Notes: a model not told the origin generated them from the letters alone. A DNA stretch of 64,000 nucleotides from Merluccius polli (GCA_030340625.1 JAOPHQ010005442.1:46001-110000), one strand, 5' to 3'; positions 47,567-59,639 are shown, numbered from the stretch's first letter. Made by a program: numbers and translations.

Positions 47567-49009
47567 AGGGACTGTACGATATTTAGCGGGGGGGGAGGGC
47601 CGGTCGCCAGACGATCGGGTTAAAATTGTTCTGCCTGGCCCTCCCCCCTGGTAATTTTTTTTTTCCGGGGCCCTCCCCCCGGCTCAAAAAAATTCTCCTA
47701 GGCCCTCCCCGCTACGTGAATCAAATAAAATTGGTCGGAAAATGACGTTTACAAGGTTAAAACGGCCACATAAGCACACATACACACACACGGGTAGGCC
47801 TACACACGCAGCAAGAGCAGGGGTTTATGCCACGCTGTGCCTTGAACTTGAGAATGGGGACAAGCCTGCTTTTATCAATGTTACGAGACTCCCCCAATAA
47901 TTTCACAACTTGGCTGATGACATTGTACCTTATAGGCTATTATAAGACAAAACACAAACTACTGTGACTAAGAGCGACTAATGATCACCCTGCGATTCTT
48001 GGTCTATGTGGTCAGTGGCGTCAGTTTGGTTTTAGAAGTGGTGGGGACAATAACCATAAGCTTGAGTGTGGTTTGAAAAGTGCTGGGGACACTTATGTAA
48101 GCTATTCATCCATTCAACGCTGCATTACAATATGCTCTACATTCGGCGCGATTGTCAACGGGGGGGGGGGGGGGGGGGGGGGGGGGGAGCACCGGACCCG
48201 CCAGCCGCGGACCCAGCACCGGACCCGCGGACCCGGCCGCGGACTCAGCCGCAGACCCGAGTCCACACACAGCCCGTGTGCATGCTGTGAGGATGTCATC
48301 GTGCGCGCCTATCGCATGATTTAGACTTGACGGTTTCGGCAGACAACCCGTTCTCATCCCAACTCGTAATATAGGCCTACCGACGATTTGTCACGCCCGG
48401 GGGTGGGTGTGGGGGGGGGGGGGTGTTCGTGATTGTCAACGGGAGGGGGGGGGACCGCGGACTGATGACGGGGTTGCGCGATCGTAACCACTGACGGCGG
48501 GGGGGGGGGGGGGGGGGGGGGGGGTAATAAAAAAATAAAAAAGGTGCCGGATCCACCGTTGGAGGTGCCGGAACATATTCCGGCGTGTTCCGGCCCAAAT
48601 TAAGCCCTGGATACTGACGCCAAAGGTACCCTCCCGCGTCTGTGTGAAACGATCTGGGGTCTCATAAACCCGTTCGCGGTGGTATGAGACGAGCAGAGTC
48701 TACAGCGTCCGCTCGCAGAGCAGAGTCTACAGCGTCCGCAGTCTACTGTGAAACAATTCACTCCAAAAAGGGTTATGGTTATGGTAAAGGAGACGTTCAC
48801 TTCCTTACAGGCTATCCTATCTTTCATTTAAACATCGAACTCGGCATGAGTCATGACGATTGCCCCCCCATAAAATAATTTTCCTCGGCCCTCCCCCCAG
48901 GCCAAAAATATTCTCCTGGGCCCTCCCCTAAGGCTTAAAAAAATTATCCTAGGCCCTCCCCCCCTGACGACCGGCCCTCCCCCCCCCCGGTAAATATCGT
49001 ACAGTCCCT
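47567..49009. mobile_element. 1.44-kb element with AGGGACTGTACGATATTTA ends
   Basis: Left AGGGACTGTACGATATTTA and the inverse at 48991-49009. Next to both ends lie alternating GGCCCTCCCCCC-type blocks in opposite orientation (GAGGGCCGGTCG left, CGACCGGCCCTCC right, approximately). The interior is GC-rich with long G runs (48160-48187, 48413-48423, 48499-48523) and a possible inner pair TGGCGTCAGT/ACTGACGCCA (48018, 48623). Flanks are similar (TATTTTCGTGTT, TATTTTGTGTT) but not a clean duplication. Confidence 0.6.
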
Positions 49010-49393
49010 TATTTTGTGTTCTTCTACTGTTTTGTACTTTCTGCGCGACACCCGAGTTTCCCCATAAAGGGGATTTTCTCCACGGAATGCAAACAGCTAA
49101 CCACAAAACATGTTTAATTGTGTAATGTCGTCATTCATAGCATTCAAATATATTCATTTATTTTATCTCTATAATCTCTATATTAAATATTTTATAATAT
49201 AATAATTTATAATAATACTTTTTCACACACACACACAAATATATTAATTTATTTTATCTCTATAATCTCTATATTATATATTTCATAATACGTTTGTATA
49301 ATAATTTATAATAATATTTTTTCACACACACACACATATCTAAATATATATCTATATATCTATATATCTATATCTATATATATATATATATTA

Positions 49394-49710
49394 TTGCCCC
49401 AACCTCATGTGTCCAACTGGCTCCAGATCAAGGCAGAGGCCCAGCGCTTGTCCTCAAGAGCAGCCCAGCGTCCCTGCAGTGAAAACCTCTCAGGTCTCGG
49501 ACAGAGCGGACACCTCTGCACCAGAGGAGCAGACCTGTTGAACAGACCGGACCGGCGGCTCAGAGGCACTCCGGCAGGCAACACAGCCGAGCCGAAGGCA
49601 GTAGCCGGGGCTGAGGTCGCCTGGAAAACACTGGGCCTCTTCTGCCGGAGGTAATGTGAGTGTTGAACATGACCTCTGGTCTGGATGCCCGGAGATCTCA
49701 AAGTGTCCAC
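49394..49710. other. GC-rich unique-looking stretch, possible exon, unassigned
   Basis: Open on both strands (plus 49394-49654, minus 49710-49405) with codon-like composition, but I recognise neither protein and see no partner exons. The strand is undecided. AT-rich tandem repeats (two copies of ATATATTAATTTATTTTATC type) precede it at 49140-49390. Confidence 0.25.
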
Positions 49711-49942
49711 CAGGGCAGCTGTAAGGTGTAGCTACACCTCCTATATCTATACCTCCTAAAGCTACACATCCTACACCCTAAGATAGGGTGGAGGAGGTCC
49801 TGAATCTTTCCTAATGACCCTCCTCCGACAGACATGATTTAGGTGGTTCAGATCACAGCCATTTTAGAACACATCGTCTTCTGAAGCAAGTTCCTATTCC
49901 TTAAGGTTATATTACCCAACCAACAGATAAAAGGTAAACGTC

Positions 49943-50035
49943 TGATTGGACTCTGGGTCTGGGTGGGGCTGCACACCAGTGGCACCCATGATAAACCAGC
50001 TATCACCACACACGAGAGAGCGAGAGAGAGAGAGA
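49943..50035 (+). repeat. 'GCTGGTTTACAGCC' repeat, copy F (partial)
   Basis: Only the CTCTGGGTCTGGGTGGGG to GCTATCACCACACACGAGAG part remains. About 50045-50240 next to it starts GTGTCCCAATTCAGGGGCTG, a common fish hAT end, and is probably another element fragment. Confidence 0.75.
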
Positions 50036-50476
50036 CTCTAGCTGTGTCCCAATTCAGGGGCTGCATCCTTCGAAGGACACGGTCTATGAAGACGTGGTCT
50101 CCGTAGGCCGCAAAGGCCGAACCAAGCACTGTTAAATGAGACGGTCTGGTTTACAGAGGATTTCCTATTTGCGTCACCATCTGTTCCCACCCTTACCCTG
50201 GCGTCACGAAGCGTCGCTCCTGTCGCCTAGCAACCGTGACAGCTGCAGTTGACAATCAGGACACAGCTAGACATAAAGTCTTATCTTATTGTAACAACAG
50301 TTAGTTAATGTAGTTTATATTGCTCATGTCATTTAACTTTGACAATATAATGTATATATTTGAAATAACCCTAATCTTACTTTCATATTAAAAAATGATT
50401 TAAAAAAGTGTAATCCTCGGCCGCTGGTATGGATGGGGATGCCATTTTCAATGGAAAAAACCCAATCATCATTTCT

Positions 50477-50650
50477 CTGGGTCTGGGTGGGGCTGCACAC
50501 CTGTGGTGCAGAGCAATCATGGCACCCAGGATAAGGCAGCTATCAACACACACACTTGAGTAGATAGCCACTGCTCGGCGTATACCGTCATGCCATCTCC
50601 AACAAATGCATCTTCAAAGCAACATCTACATGTCCTGTGTCGTGGCTGGA
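50477..50650 (+). repeat. 'GCTGGTTTACAGCC' repeat, copy G (partial)
   Basis: From CTCTGGGTCTGGGTGGGG to CTACATGTCCTGTGTCG; the 5' part is missing. Confidence 0.75.
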
Positions 50651-50879
50651 CTATAGGTTGTCAGACAATGACGGCCCAAGCTGGAGTCATTTAGAACTTC
50701 AAGCCAATGCCCCCATGATCCCCTCATTGATATCAGCTCTGCCAACGTTGGGTGTGCACATTCATTCAGCAAACATATTAGTTCAGAATTCAATTAGAAT
50801 ATGGACACAGTTTAGAAATCATGTTGGCCTTATTCAAGCAATTTGTCTCTCCCCTATTTCATCTAATCTTTTGCAGACA

Positions 50880-51235
50880 AACACAAAGATGCTGCTAATA
50901 ACATACTAAATGAGATGCCAAACGGCATTCGCTCTGCCACCAGTCTGGACTGTTTTAAAAACATCTGAAAACACATCTGTTCTCCCAGCACTTTCCTGTC
51001 TCCCAGCACTTTCCCTGTCTAAAGTCTTTCTATTATTATTTTTTTTTCTATTTTATTATTTTTTGTAATTTTATTTATCCATCATTCTACTGTCTTGTAT
51101 GGGTTATTGTCTTTTAAATAATTATTAGCGATGATTGTGATGTTTTCTTTTTGATGATGTTTTTTATCTTGTTTGTACGTCGCCTTGGATAAAGGCGTCT
51201 AAGAATCAATAAAGCAAAGTAAAGTAAATCTGAAC
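50880..51235 (+). mobile_element. LINE 3' tail
   Basis: A reading stretch like LPNGIRSAT..LDCFKNI..HL (conserved end of many LINE ORF2s) is followed by CCTTGGATAAAGGCGTCT and an AATAAAG tail at about 51185-51225. Confidence 0.5.
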
Positions 51236-51239
51236 CCTT

Positions 51240-51830
51240 ACAAGAAAGATCTTATCTCCGATACCTATAAACTAATCCCCCCCTTCACTTGATAGTACTA
51301 GGATTGCTTGGGAGTGAGATTTAGGGGATGATATTTCTGAGGAAACGTGGGAGAAGTGTATCTTGAGTCTTGTATACAATCTTCATCCATATGTATTCGA
51401 CATGGCCGTTCTGCACCACCTACACTATTCCACCGAAAGCCTGGCTTAAATGTATCCAGTGGTCAGGCCTGAATGGGTGCCACGGTACAGTTTCCCTGGG
51501 CCATATCTTTTGGTTTTGTCCAACCTTTAATGGCTTCTGGACTCAAGTCTTTGAATGTCTTTCTCAGTTATGTGGTGTGGTATTACAGCCCAACTCCCTA
51601 ACAGCAATCTTTGGGGTGGTACAGTCGGAGCGGCTCCTTCCTAATTATAAACAAAAGGCAATATCATTATCTACAGTGCTGGCTTGTCGCCTGATTCTGT
51701 TTAACTGGAAAATCCCTAACCCTCCTTTGTTAAATCAATGGGTACATTATGTAATGTTTCATCTTAGATTAGAAAAAAATAAGATTCACATCGCAAGGTT
51801 GAATTGAGAAATTCACCAAAATCTGATCAC
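51240..51830 (+). pseudogene. L1/Tx1-like LINE ORF2 C-terminal fragment
   Basis: From 51300, EETWEKCILSLVYNLHPYVF, then after a frame change GTVSLGHIFWFCPTFNGFW, VFECLSQLCG, LTAIFGVVQSE and LACRLILFNWKIPNPPLLNQ, ending HYVMFHLRLEK. This is the zinc-knuckle/C-terminal region of fish L1 ORF2. Frame shifts and a lack of upstream RT show a dead fragment. Sequence to 52300 is AT-rich. Confidence 0.75.
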
Positions 51831-52311
51831 CATTGAATGTAGAAAATGTATCATTCACTTGATGTACCTGTAATCTTTTATGTAATATCCATTTTCTTTC
51901 TCACATATTATAATATATTTTGTCTCTTTGTGTCACTTTTATGTCAAATGAGGCTGGTTTTCTTATTATATTTTTATGTTATTTATTTTACCTTGTTTCT
52001 CTTATGCAACACCCTGGTGGAGGGGGGGGTTTAAGTGAGTGCTTCTTTATTTTATTCTGGTTGTCTCACATTCTAGTCAGACGTCCACACATCCACACAC
52101 ACAGAATGGGACTTCGGGTTCGGAGGAGAGTAGAACGTTCACAAACCAGTTGGCGGAGACTGGCAAAAACAGGATTTTACACCTGTGTTCTCTAAATGAC
52201 GGTCTTATTTTACTAACAGTAACAAAATGGCAGATTACTATGTTGAAGATCATATAAGACATTTAACCATGTTTAAAACAACAAGAAAACGATTTTGGGT
52301 TCACTGCCCAT

Positions 52312-52615
52312 TTAAAGGGGCTATAGACGATATATTTAGCCACAAGATGTCGCACTAGAGCACCAGCATCTCAAACCACAACAAGTGGAAGTGTTCTTTA
52401 CCTTCTTAACTCATCTCATGCACGGCGTGTGCGTTATCATGGACGCGCGGTCGGACCGGACACCAAAACAAAGAAAATAGAAGCTCAGATTACAACACAC
52501 ACAGAGGGAGGGTGCCTTCATTCTCTGGTCAGGACGCCATTACTCCACTATATCTCTACATAGCCAATAGTTGCTGCTATATTAATGTTCAGGATATCGT
52601 CTTTAGCCCCTTTAA
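52312..52615. mobile_element. 304-bp TTAA-type MITE, uninterrupted copy
   Basis: Ends TTAAAGGGGCTATAGACGAT and (inverse) TTAAAGGGGCTAAAGACGAT, with TTAA on both sides. It is the empty version of the MITE at 22726-25223, in opposite orientation, and lies 110 bp 3' of mrpl1. Confidence 0.9.
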
Positions 52616-52725
52616 GAAAACCAGCTGTGAAATATAACAGAACAAACTGGCATGTTTAGAACAAGGCTTTATTGAACACAGTTATTCATATTATTTACAT
52701 GGGAGAGGAGGAGCAGCAGGAGGTC

Positions 52726-55700
52726 TCAGCTCTGATCTCCTGGAGGAGGCAGGAGGAGGTCTTGGCTGTTGAAGTGCAGAGCTTCACTGGTGTGGCTGCT
52801 TAAGATAGACCTCACAATGAACTGACCTGGAGGAGGAGAGAGGAGACGGGAGGAGGGGAGTGGAGAGTGGAGGAAAGGAGGGGATGAAGAGAGGAGAGAA
52901 TAGACAGGAGGGGAAAGGAGGAGGCAGAGGAGAGAACAGACAGGAGGAGGGGGTAGAGAGAGATGAGGAGGAGAGGGTAGAGAGAGAGGAGGAGTGGGGT
53001 GGAGAGGAGGAAAACCATGTTATTATGATGAAATGTTTATATATAAAGTTCTGCTGTGCAAAAAAGCAGCAGAACTTTTTTGCGCCCTGGTCTTCACTCT
53101 AGAGTATTTAAACCCACGCGGAATCGCCATCTAGACTACTACAATGCCTTTAAATTGATCAGCTGAAAGAAAATCAAAACGCAGCAAGAGTGTCAGGCTG
53201 AGGCAGAATGAATAGACCCCATGCCGAAAAACAACAGGCGTCAGCTCTGGCTGTGGTGTGGAAGTCCTCATAGATTAACATGGGAGCAGACTGAAGGTGG
53301 ATGTGCTTTATGCTTGCATGTTGGTGAGAAGAGAATGTGCGTCTGGTGGTTGTGTCTCAATTCACATACTTCCATTAGTTCACTTCCATGTAGAACTTGC
53401 GTAGTGTGTGAATTTCAACTGGCTAGTGTTGTCTCAAATCGAACGGCCATTGTGCACTTACCGGAAATAATTCTTTTTCTTTTTATAATGACGAATTGCA
53501 ACCGGGTGGAACATTATCGCCAACATTTGACTGACAAAATTTCTGCTGGCTAATTTGCTCGTTTGACTTTATTAAAAAAAATTAAAAAAAACTTAAATAA
53601 CAATAAAACGTTCTTTTAATTCGACAGCGTTTTCACAAATGTTGTTGGTCCCTCCCCTTCCGCTATGTAGCCAAGATGGCACCCATTGAGGGTGAAGTGT
53701 CCAGAGTTCAACTTTTTGACCGTTATGAGTACACCATCCGGGTAGTCGTAGTGCACTGCATTTTGCCATACTTGTCAGTGTGAACGCACATATGCACTCA
53801 AAATAGCAAGTGTAAGTATGGAAGTACACGAATAGAGACACAGCATAGGTGTCAGTGTTCCTCAAGCGTACCGTATTCTGCAGGGCGGTGGGAACACACA
53901 TCTTCTAGGATGGACTTCATGTTGGCCAGGATGAATTCTGTAGGCATGTCCAACTTCAAATGCACACACAGACACACACACAGAACATCTTCAATAAAAG
54001 GTCCTTTACAGACCAACTTATTATATTATTATATTATACTCAATGCGGTTTCGGTTTGGTCACTGAATGTTCCATTAGTTAAGACCAAGAGTCTCCATGG
54101 AGACGGGAAATCAGATCAAAATAAACCACGGCCACCTTGCCTTTCTGCCTAATCACACACAATGTTTGCATTTCCGTCATCTGCAGAGATTTTGGATTTT
54201 TAAAAAATGTTGGAGGTGCAAGAAGTGCAGAAAAATACATTCAGTGAGGTATGTGTGTTTGTTTGTTTTCTCTGCAATCATGCCATCTCTTTCTTTGCGA
54301 CCTAGTTGAACTTAAATTCTAAACTAAGTATGCTGACATTAGGAGTGGGTGGAGAAGACCCTGTTAGAAGGAGTGGGTGGAGAAGACCCTGTTAGAAGGA
54401 ATGGGTGGAGGAGACCCTGTTAGAAGGATTGGGTGGAGAAGACCCTGTTAGAAGGAGTGGGTGGAGGAGACCCTGTTAGAAGGATTGGGTGGAGGAGACC
54501 CTGTTAGGAGGAGTGGTTGGCTACCGTGGCAATCTGCGTCTTGACATAGCAGTCCTTCACCACCAGGTACTCGAAGCCTGTCTTGAATATGGCCATCATC
54601 TTGGGAATGTTCACACCCACTGACCCTGCACACAAACACAAATTATAACACATATTATTCTACACATTGAACCTGCACACACACTAGGCTTGTTGTGGTG
54701 TCCGGTATCACCAGTATGATAGGATGCACAAGCCCACACTGATGTCATTATCTACACATTGTCCATACCGGTGTTTCGTAATTAAATTGTTTAAATATAA
54801 TAAGAGAAAACAATAAAAGTTAATTCGCAGTACTTCAACTTTAAGGTTATTTAATCCCTAAAAAATAGTTTGTGTCAGGTTGGGGAAAGCACGAGAAAAG
54901 AACTAGGTAAGAAATGCCTTTCTACAAGTTAAGACTCACAGTGTACAATTCACGTCCATGTGAATTGGGCCCATCGGCATAAACTGCACAGCTGACAATA
55001 ATTGATGCTTTGCTATTTTAGGTGTTTTATAGCCCTATGTTTCATACTGTTCATACTCTTTGTTTCATACTGTTCATACTATTCATGTTTCATATTGTTT
55101 GTTTCATACTGTTTACGTTTCATACTGTTTGTTTCATACTGTTCATACTGTTTAGTTTTAATTATGCTGCTGGTTATTTCAGTCTACATTCTCTTTTACC
55201 TGCTTTGTCTTATGAAGACAAACACAGGTCTTATGAAGACAAACAGCGCTTTGTCTTATGAAGACCAACACCGCTTTGTCTTCATAAGACAAAGCGGTGT
55301 TGGTCTTGTGAATATCGGTAAAACCAGTATCAATGGTATTTTAAAAGAAGTAACTCTGCAAAAACAATTATACAGTGACAAGCTTAAAACACATACACAC
55401 ACTATCACTCAACCAAATACATACATTATCACGTAACCAAATACACACATTATCACAAAGACATCATCTCTTTTAATAAGGAGTCACCTCGCTTGCTCTT
55501 GGGGAACTTCTTGCGCAGTTTGTTTTTCAGCGGGACGATTTTAGGAAGCATCTCAGGAACCGAGATGTAGAAATCAGCCATCACCTCGTCCTCGAGGATC
55601 TGGACATTAACCCAGGTCAGTACATGTTAAGTGCACACATGCAGACACAGACACAGACACAGACACACAGACACACAGACACACACACACCTGTGCCACC

Positions 55701-57785
55701 AGTTCGGTTCCTCCAACAAACTGGGCTCCTTGTTCCTGGGCGACCCGAGCCTGCTCTGGGTTCTGAAAGCAAACAGGCCACACAACGTTTTACGGTATAC
55801 GCAACGTTTAACGATAAACACAACGTTCAGCGATACGGATAACCTCTGACCTTACCTCTGTGAAGACAGCAACTGTGTTGAGTTCTGTCCTGAATGGGTG
55901 TGGCAACTGGACCGTACTCACGAAGGCATCTACCGTTTTCTGCAAGAGAACAAAATTATCAAAAAGAAAATAAAGGCTTTCCACTGCTTTGGAGCAAACC
56001 CAGGAATCTAGTAACTCGATTCTAGGGACCTAGATTGTAGGAACCTTGTTACTAGATTATTCTAGGATCCTAGTGTGTGGCTCCTGGAGGGACCAGACCA
56101 ATGTTATCACCTTCTTCTCCAGCTTCATGTCCAGCTTGAGGTCAATGTAGACGGGCTGGTCCGGGGCCGTGGCGTCCAGCTCCTGGTAGAGTTTGAGGTT
56201 GAGGACCGCAGCGGTGGGGGAGAGCACGGGCCGGGGGTAGAACCTCCGCACGTAGACATCGTCCACAGGCACCCACGCCGTCAGACCGTATGGCTTGTGG
56301 CGCGCACTGTCGTCGATGACCCGCTTCTCCTTCTTCACCTCCTTCTCCACCTCCTTCTTCTCTTTCTTCTTCTCTTTCTTCTGGGCTCTGGAACCACAGA
56401 AGATGTTTCACTCTGACTCACTATGTAATATCCAATACCATCCATCATTACTATTTACTTTTGAGTCATCATGTTTACTATATTTAGCAGAGAACATAGA
56501 ACATAGAATTCATTCAGATAATTAAATGGTTAGGTTGTGAGTTTGAAACCCACCTAACCAGCAGGGTAAATGGATAGGTTGTGAGTTTGAAACCCACCTA
56601 ACCAGCAGGGTAAATGGATAGGTTGTGAGTTTGAAACCCACCTAACCAGCAGGGTAAATGGATAGGTTGTGAGTTTGAAACCCACCTAACCAGCAGGGTA
56701 AATGGATAGGTTGTGAGTTTGAAACCCACCTAACCAGCAGGGTAAATGGATAGGTTGTGAGTTTGAAACCCACCTAACCAGCAGGGTAAATGGATAGGTT
56801 GCGAGTTTGAAACCCACCTGTCCAACAGGATTTAAATGGGTATGTTGTGAGTTTGAAACCCACCTAACCAGCAGGGTAAATGGATAGGTTGCGAGTTTGA
56901 AACCCACCTGTCCAACAGGATTTAAATGGGTATGTTGTGAGTTTGAAACCAACCTAACCAGCAGGGATTGAATGGTTAGGTTGTGGGTTTGAAACCCACC
57001 TGGCAGGGGCAGCATAAGACCGGGTGGGAAGGTGGCAGACCCTCAAGGTCGTGGGGTTCAACAGTTGACCTCCTGACAAGACTGAAGACAGAATCACAGA
57101 CAGGCAGTCACACAAATGTCTCCTTGGGGATGAATGAACAGTACCATCTAATCTGTGTTGCTTTTTTCCCACTTAGAAATTAACGTTATAGAATGAAAGA
57201 CGAAATGGTTAATTTGACTAGACATTGCAAACATACTTTGTAAACGGACCACTATACTTATTGAAATTGTTATAGGTTTAGATTTTTGGTTCAATAGCGT
57301 TGTTATAATTGATCTGTTTTGACTAATCGTTGTTTATAATGCATTGCCGAGAACGTGCAATGCATTATAATAACGCATTATAGGCCTATACTTGTTTTCT
57401 TTTATTATTATAGGTAGGCCTACTATTAGACTCGAATACTTACACAAAAAGAAAGAGGGATGTCATTTGACATGAACTAAAAACCAAGTACAGTCCTGGC
57501 TGCAAAGTAATTACAGCACCGACAGTGAATTAAACTAGCATTTAAACGAGTACATAAACTAACATAGAAAGCAATACATAAACTAGTTAGTAGATCAGTT
57601 CTAATGAATGAATAAGCCGAATACTATCCTAGCAAGGACAGTATTACTGTAAACAGTGGAGATATGAATCTGTAACATTAAACACTATGGGCTTCATAAT
57701 CTCTAGAAGACTACATCCCACTCATTTAAAATAATGTTAAATATTTCACCTGACCTTTTAATAAAGTCCTCGTGCAGGATGCCAT
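52726..57785 (-). CDS. mrpl1: Mitochondrial ribosomal protein L1 (uL1m), complete, 9 exons
   Basis: Large-subunit L1-stalk protein of the mitochondrial ribosome. Exons: 57785-57755, 57081-57000, 56387-56111, 55939-55856, 55762-55691, 55599-55488, 54625-54525, 53953-53872, 52826-52726. All are GT-AG with joining phases, 942 nt, 313 aa (human about 325). Start MASCTRTLLKG; mitochondrial targeting region followed by HLPTRSYAAPAR; Lys-rich KKEKKKEKKEVEKE linker; then VDDVYVRRFYPRP, QPVYIDLKLDM, GAQFVGGTELVAQ, ILEDEVMADFYISVPEMLPK, SVGVNIPKMMAIFKTG and QFIVRSILSSHTSEAL, in the order of human MRPL1. AATAAA on the minus strand at 52673-52668. Intron 2 and intron 7 carry minisatellites that touch the splice donors. 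Head-to-head with cnot6l, as in human 4q21. Confidence 0.95.
54332..54517 (-). repeat. 28-bp minisatellite beside mrpl1 exon 7 donor
   Basis: Six to seven units of GGAGTGGGTGGAGAAGACCC plus TGTTAGAA, ending within about 10 bp of the exon 7 donor (GT at 54524-54523). Confidence 0.9.
55261..55307. repeat. Perfect 22-bp hairpin in mrpl1 intron 6
   Basis: Arm 55261-55282 (starts AAGACCAACACCGCTTTG) pairs without mismatch with 55286-55307 around a 3-nt CAT. Upstream 55200-55260 repeats CTTATGAAGACAAACA-type pieces of the same arm. Confidence 0.9.
56527..56999 (-). repeat. 44-bp minisatellite built from mrpl1 exon 2 splice-donor sequence
   Basis: About ten units (plus-strand landmarks GGTTGTGAGTTTGAAACCCA and CCTAACCAGCAGGG). 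Each minus-strand unit contains GGTGGGTTTC, the same bases as the true exon 2 donor at 57001-56992. The array runs directly up to that donor. Confidence 0.92.
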
Positions 57786-58261
57786 GTTTGCTAATAAGAG
57801 CCGCTGGTCCGTCTGGAAACACGGACCGCTACCGACAGTTCCGCTTATAATAAATAATAATAAAATAGTGCTTAAATAAAATAACAATACATAATAAAAC
57901 AGACACATGAATCGCATCATTAAGAGCAACACTACCGAATGTCAAGGACGGACATGATCCAATATTATCAATCACTTGAAAACAATGGCTTAGTTCAGTT
58001 TAATTTAGTGTACAACACACACTACATCGACCATATAGCAGAATGTGTGTATTACTACTACTAATTAAAATTATACTTTGCCTTGAGACTTAACGTAGGC
58101 CTAAAATACAGGTATAAAAACATTTCAAATACAAAATTAGCCATGCTCGATTATACACAACTAAAGGTAAAAACTAAATAACGCAATCACTTTTGTTAAG
58201 ATTAAGTGGACAGTATAGCCTCCGAGAGCTGAACTAAACGTTACTCGTTTTAGGTAGACGC
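57786..58261. promoter_or_regulatory. Divergent mrpl1-cnot6l promoter region
   Basis: Under 0.5 kb separates the mrpl1 ATG from the apparent cnot6l leader exon, a head-to-head arrangement kept in human. It is AT-rich near mrpl1 and becomes GC-rich at about 58250 (GGGAGAGACTGGCGCGAGCG, GCGGAAGC). No TATA box is placed with confidence. Confidence 0.5.
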
Positions 58262-58434
58262 GCACACGGGAGAGACTGGCGCGAGCGGAAGCCGTGTTTG
58301 TTGTTCTTCCTTCAGGTCCGCTGGTCCGCAGGTCTGGAGGTCTAGTCCGGACCAGGTCAGGACGGGTCCAGCTCCCCGTCTGGATGTCCTCACCGACATC
58401 AGCGCTTAACTTTCTCCTCTGACCCCGAATGCAG
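58262..58434 (+). other. cnot6l: cnot6l noncoding first exon (5' UTR)
   Basis: A GC-rich stretch ending CCCCGAATGCAG with donor GTGAGC at 58435. It has no phase-true ATG to the coding exon. The 5' limit is a guess. Confidence 0.55.
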
Positions 58435-58512
58435 GTGAGCGATGCTGGAGCTCCGGTCTTACTGTCAGACTGGTCCCGGTGACATGATCCCTCTCTTCGA
58501 GACGGAGACTAA

Positions 58513-59480
58513 ACTAACACAAACCCATGCTGTAGAACTAACTTAACCCAGACCCATGCTGTAGGACTAACTAACCCAGACCCATGCTGTAGGACTAACT
58601 AACCCAGACCCATGCTGTAGGACTAACATAGACCCATGCTGTAGGACTAACTAACCCAGACCCATGCTGTAGGACTAAATAACCCAGACCCATGCTGTAG
58701 GACTAACTAACCCAGACCCATGCTGAAGGACTAACATAGACCCATGCTGTAGGACTAACTAACCCATGCTGTAGGACTAACATAAACCCATGCTGTAGGA
58801 CTAACTAACCCATGCTGTAGGACTAACTAACCCAGACCCATGCTGCAGGACTAACATAGACCCATGCTGTAGGACTAACTAACCCACGTTGAAGGACTAA
58901 CATAGACCCATGCTGTAGGACTAACACAGACCCATGCTGTAGGACTAACTAACCCACGTTGAAGGACTAACATAGACCCATGCTGTAGGACTAACAGACC
59001 CATGCTGTAGGACTAACTGACCCATGCTGAAGGACTAACTATCTATATTACTAGCCCAGACTTATGCTGTAGGACTAACTAGTCAAGGCCCATGCTGTAG
59101 GACTAGTTAACCTTATGCTGTAGGACTAACTAACCCAGACTCCTGCAGTAGGACTAACCCAGACCCATGCTTTAGTACTAACTAACCCATGCTGTAGGGC
59201 TAACTAGCCCAGACTCATGCTGTAGGACCAACTAACCCATACTGTAGGGCTTACTAGCCCAGACCCATGCTGTAGGACTAAATAACCCATGCTGTGGGAC
59301 TAACTACCCAGACCCATGCTGTTGGACTAACTACCCCATGCTGTGGGACTAACTACCCAGACCCATGCTGTAGGACTAACTAGCCCAGACCCATGCTGTG
59401 GGACTAGCTAACCTATGCTGTAGGACTACCCAGAGCCATGCTGTAGGACTAACCCAGACTCCTGCAGTAGTACTAACTAG
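58513..59480 (+). repeat. Minisatellite, cnot6l intron 1 (CCATGCTGTAGGACTAAC units)
   Basis: About 35 units, alternating 20-, 24- and 28-bp forms of ACCCATGCTGTAGGACTAAC with an optional TAACCCAG piece. Some units have GAAGG or CTGTGGG variants. It grades into unique DNA at about 59480. Confidence 0.93.
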
Positions 59481-59639
59481 CCCAGACCCCTCCAGATACC
59501 CAGGCAGCATGTCCACACCACAGTGTTATTTAATAGCCATCCATGTGGTGCTTATGAGGCAGACAGGTGGCAGCGAACCCAACTTTTCTAATGGGCCACG
59601 CCTTAGATCTCACTTTATGCATGGGTGCCCAGCAACCAG

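Noticed and set aside
49405..49710. 101-aa minus-strand and 86-aa plus-strand ORFs
   Set aside because: Composition is gene-like, but both strands are open and neither is recognised; recorded only as an unassigned stretch.
56527..56999. Regular repeats that might suggest a CRISPR-like array
   Set aside because: Units are contiguous with no unique spacers, in a vertebrate intron; it is a minisatellite. The same holds for 54332-54517 and 58513-59480.
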